Source: an uncultured Rikenella sp. | Lineage (GTDB): Bacteria; Bacteroidota; Bacteroidia; Bacteroidales; Rikenellaceae | Reading direction: 5' to 3' | NCBI RefSeq assembly: GCF_910579375.1 | Contig: NZ_CAJTUJ010000113.1 | Coordinates: 1 to 6,526 of the forward strand | DNA length: 6,526 nt | Part shown: one piece after another, positions 6,266 to 6,526 of the stretch | Numbering within the stretch: position 1 is the first letter of the stretch | Layout of the letters: each line of letters starts with the position of its first letter | The notes under the pieces: generated by a model | Databases searched by the model: none | Told to the model about the DNA's origin: nothing | The model's input: the letters and a program-made list of their open reading frames with translations, nothing else | Program-made: the position numbers and the translations under genes

Positions 6266-6526
6266 CAATGCCCAGCTCGCGCGCCGCCGCCTAAAGAGGG
6301 AAATTGTCAAAACTCGCTTGCGTGTTTTGACAAGATTTCCCCGGCGCGCACCAAGAACTGGGCTGAGCTGATTAAGCGATACGCAGTATCGCTCTGTCCC
6401 GCCGGGGCGCCCATCGGGCTTTTGCTAGGGTTCTCTTTGCCTTATTAACCGGACGCCGCTCGCGCAAGGCAGTTTTAGACGGGACAAAGCTCGACCGCGC
6501 GCCCCGCCTAAAGAAGCAATTCAATC
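6266..6526. repeat. Gene-free GC-rich repeat region
   Basis: No convincing gene is visible. Structures present are as follows. A long imperfect hairpin at 6298-6341 has arms of about 16-18 nt, with GGGAAAT and TGTCAAAAC pairing with GTTTTGACA and ATTTCCC across a two-base bulge. AGCGATAC/GTATCGCT (6375-6393) has a 3-nt loop. GCCC/GGGC (6409-6419) is followed by TTTTGCTAGG and GTTCTCTTTG (6430-6439). That last 10-mer is identical to one hairpin arm at 3172-3181 but lacks its partner, so it looks like a truncated repeat arm. A direct repeat with AGCTCG and CGCCTAAAGA occurs at 6274-6297 and 6488-6514. The region runs off the window edge. Confidence 0.55.

Noticed and set aside
6102..6371. An 89-codon plus-strand open frame, easily annotated as a hypothetical protein
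   Set aside because: Its middle (KVSLVLSVHRKNSS) is a translation of the repeat linker and hairpin, and the same repeat in other frames yields similar spurious peptides. It has no start signal or family.
1..6526. CRISPR array, tRNA or rRNA
   Set aside because: No regularly spaced identical repeats with unique spacers, no cloverleaf with a CCA end, and no rRNA-like conserved blocks were seen. The repeats present are inverted and irregular.

Overview
The window looks like chromosomal DNA from a GC-rich member of the Bacteroidota, most likely a gut Bacteroidales and possibly near Alistipes. The genus is an inference. The supporting signs are coding genes with AT-rich start regions and no clear Shine-Dalgarno sequence, a remnant of the 'GYGLQLRCLSE'-type C-terminus common in Bacteroidales surface proteins, and unusually structured, palindrome-rich intergenic DNA. 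No tRNA, rRNA, CRISPR array, transposase or integrase is visible.

Layout. Positions 1-470 hold no gene and are packed with GC-rich inverted repeats. Positions 470 to about 655 (minus) carry the C-terminal end of a FISUMP/DUF1566-like surface protein with no start, so it is a pseudogene remnant. It abuts a rho-independent terminator at 665-693. Positions 721-5905 hold four genes, all on the minus strand and transcribed from right to left: a TolC-family outer-membrane factor (5905-4469), an HlyD-family periplasmic adaptor (4434-3454), and two paralogous ABC-2 type permeases (3127-1946 and 1941-721). Positions 5906-6110 are AT-rich and probably hold the operon promoter and leader, with a doubtful 34-codon ORF. 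Positions 6110-6526 are again GC-rich repeat DNA without genes.

The four genes encode a tripartite envelope pump: a heterodimeric inner-membrane permease pair, an adaptor bridging the periplasm, and an outer-membrane channel. Together they would export a small molecule, drug or lipid-like substrate. No nucleotide-binding ATPase subunit is encoded in the window. In the E. coli ybhG-F-S-R layout that gene sits between the adaptor and the permeases. Here that position holds a 326-bp non-coding gap.

The most interesting non-coding feature fills that gap. Positions 3172-3417 form a 246-bp palindrome-like element made of two 123-nt arms that mirror each other base for base in position. Each arm carries two hairpins whose stem sequences differ but remain perfectly paired. 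A related single arm lies at 6179-6265 and a degenerate one at about 6409-6440. A second, smaller mirror-symmetric structure occupies 210-393. These look like non-autonomous palindromic repeats (REPIN- or MITE-like in architecture) whose mobilising enzyme, if any, is outside the window.
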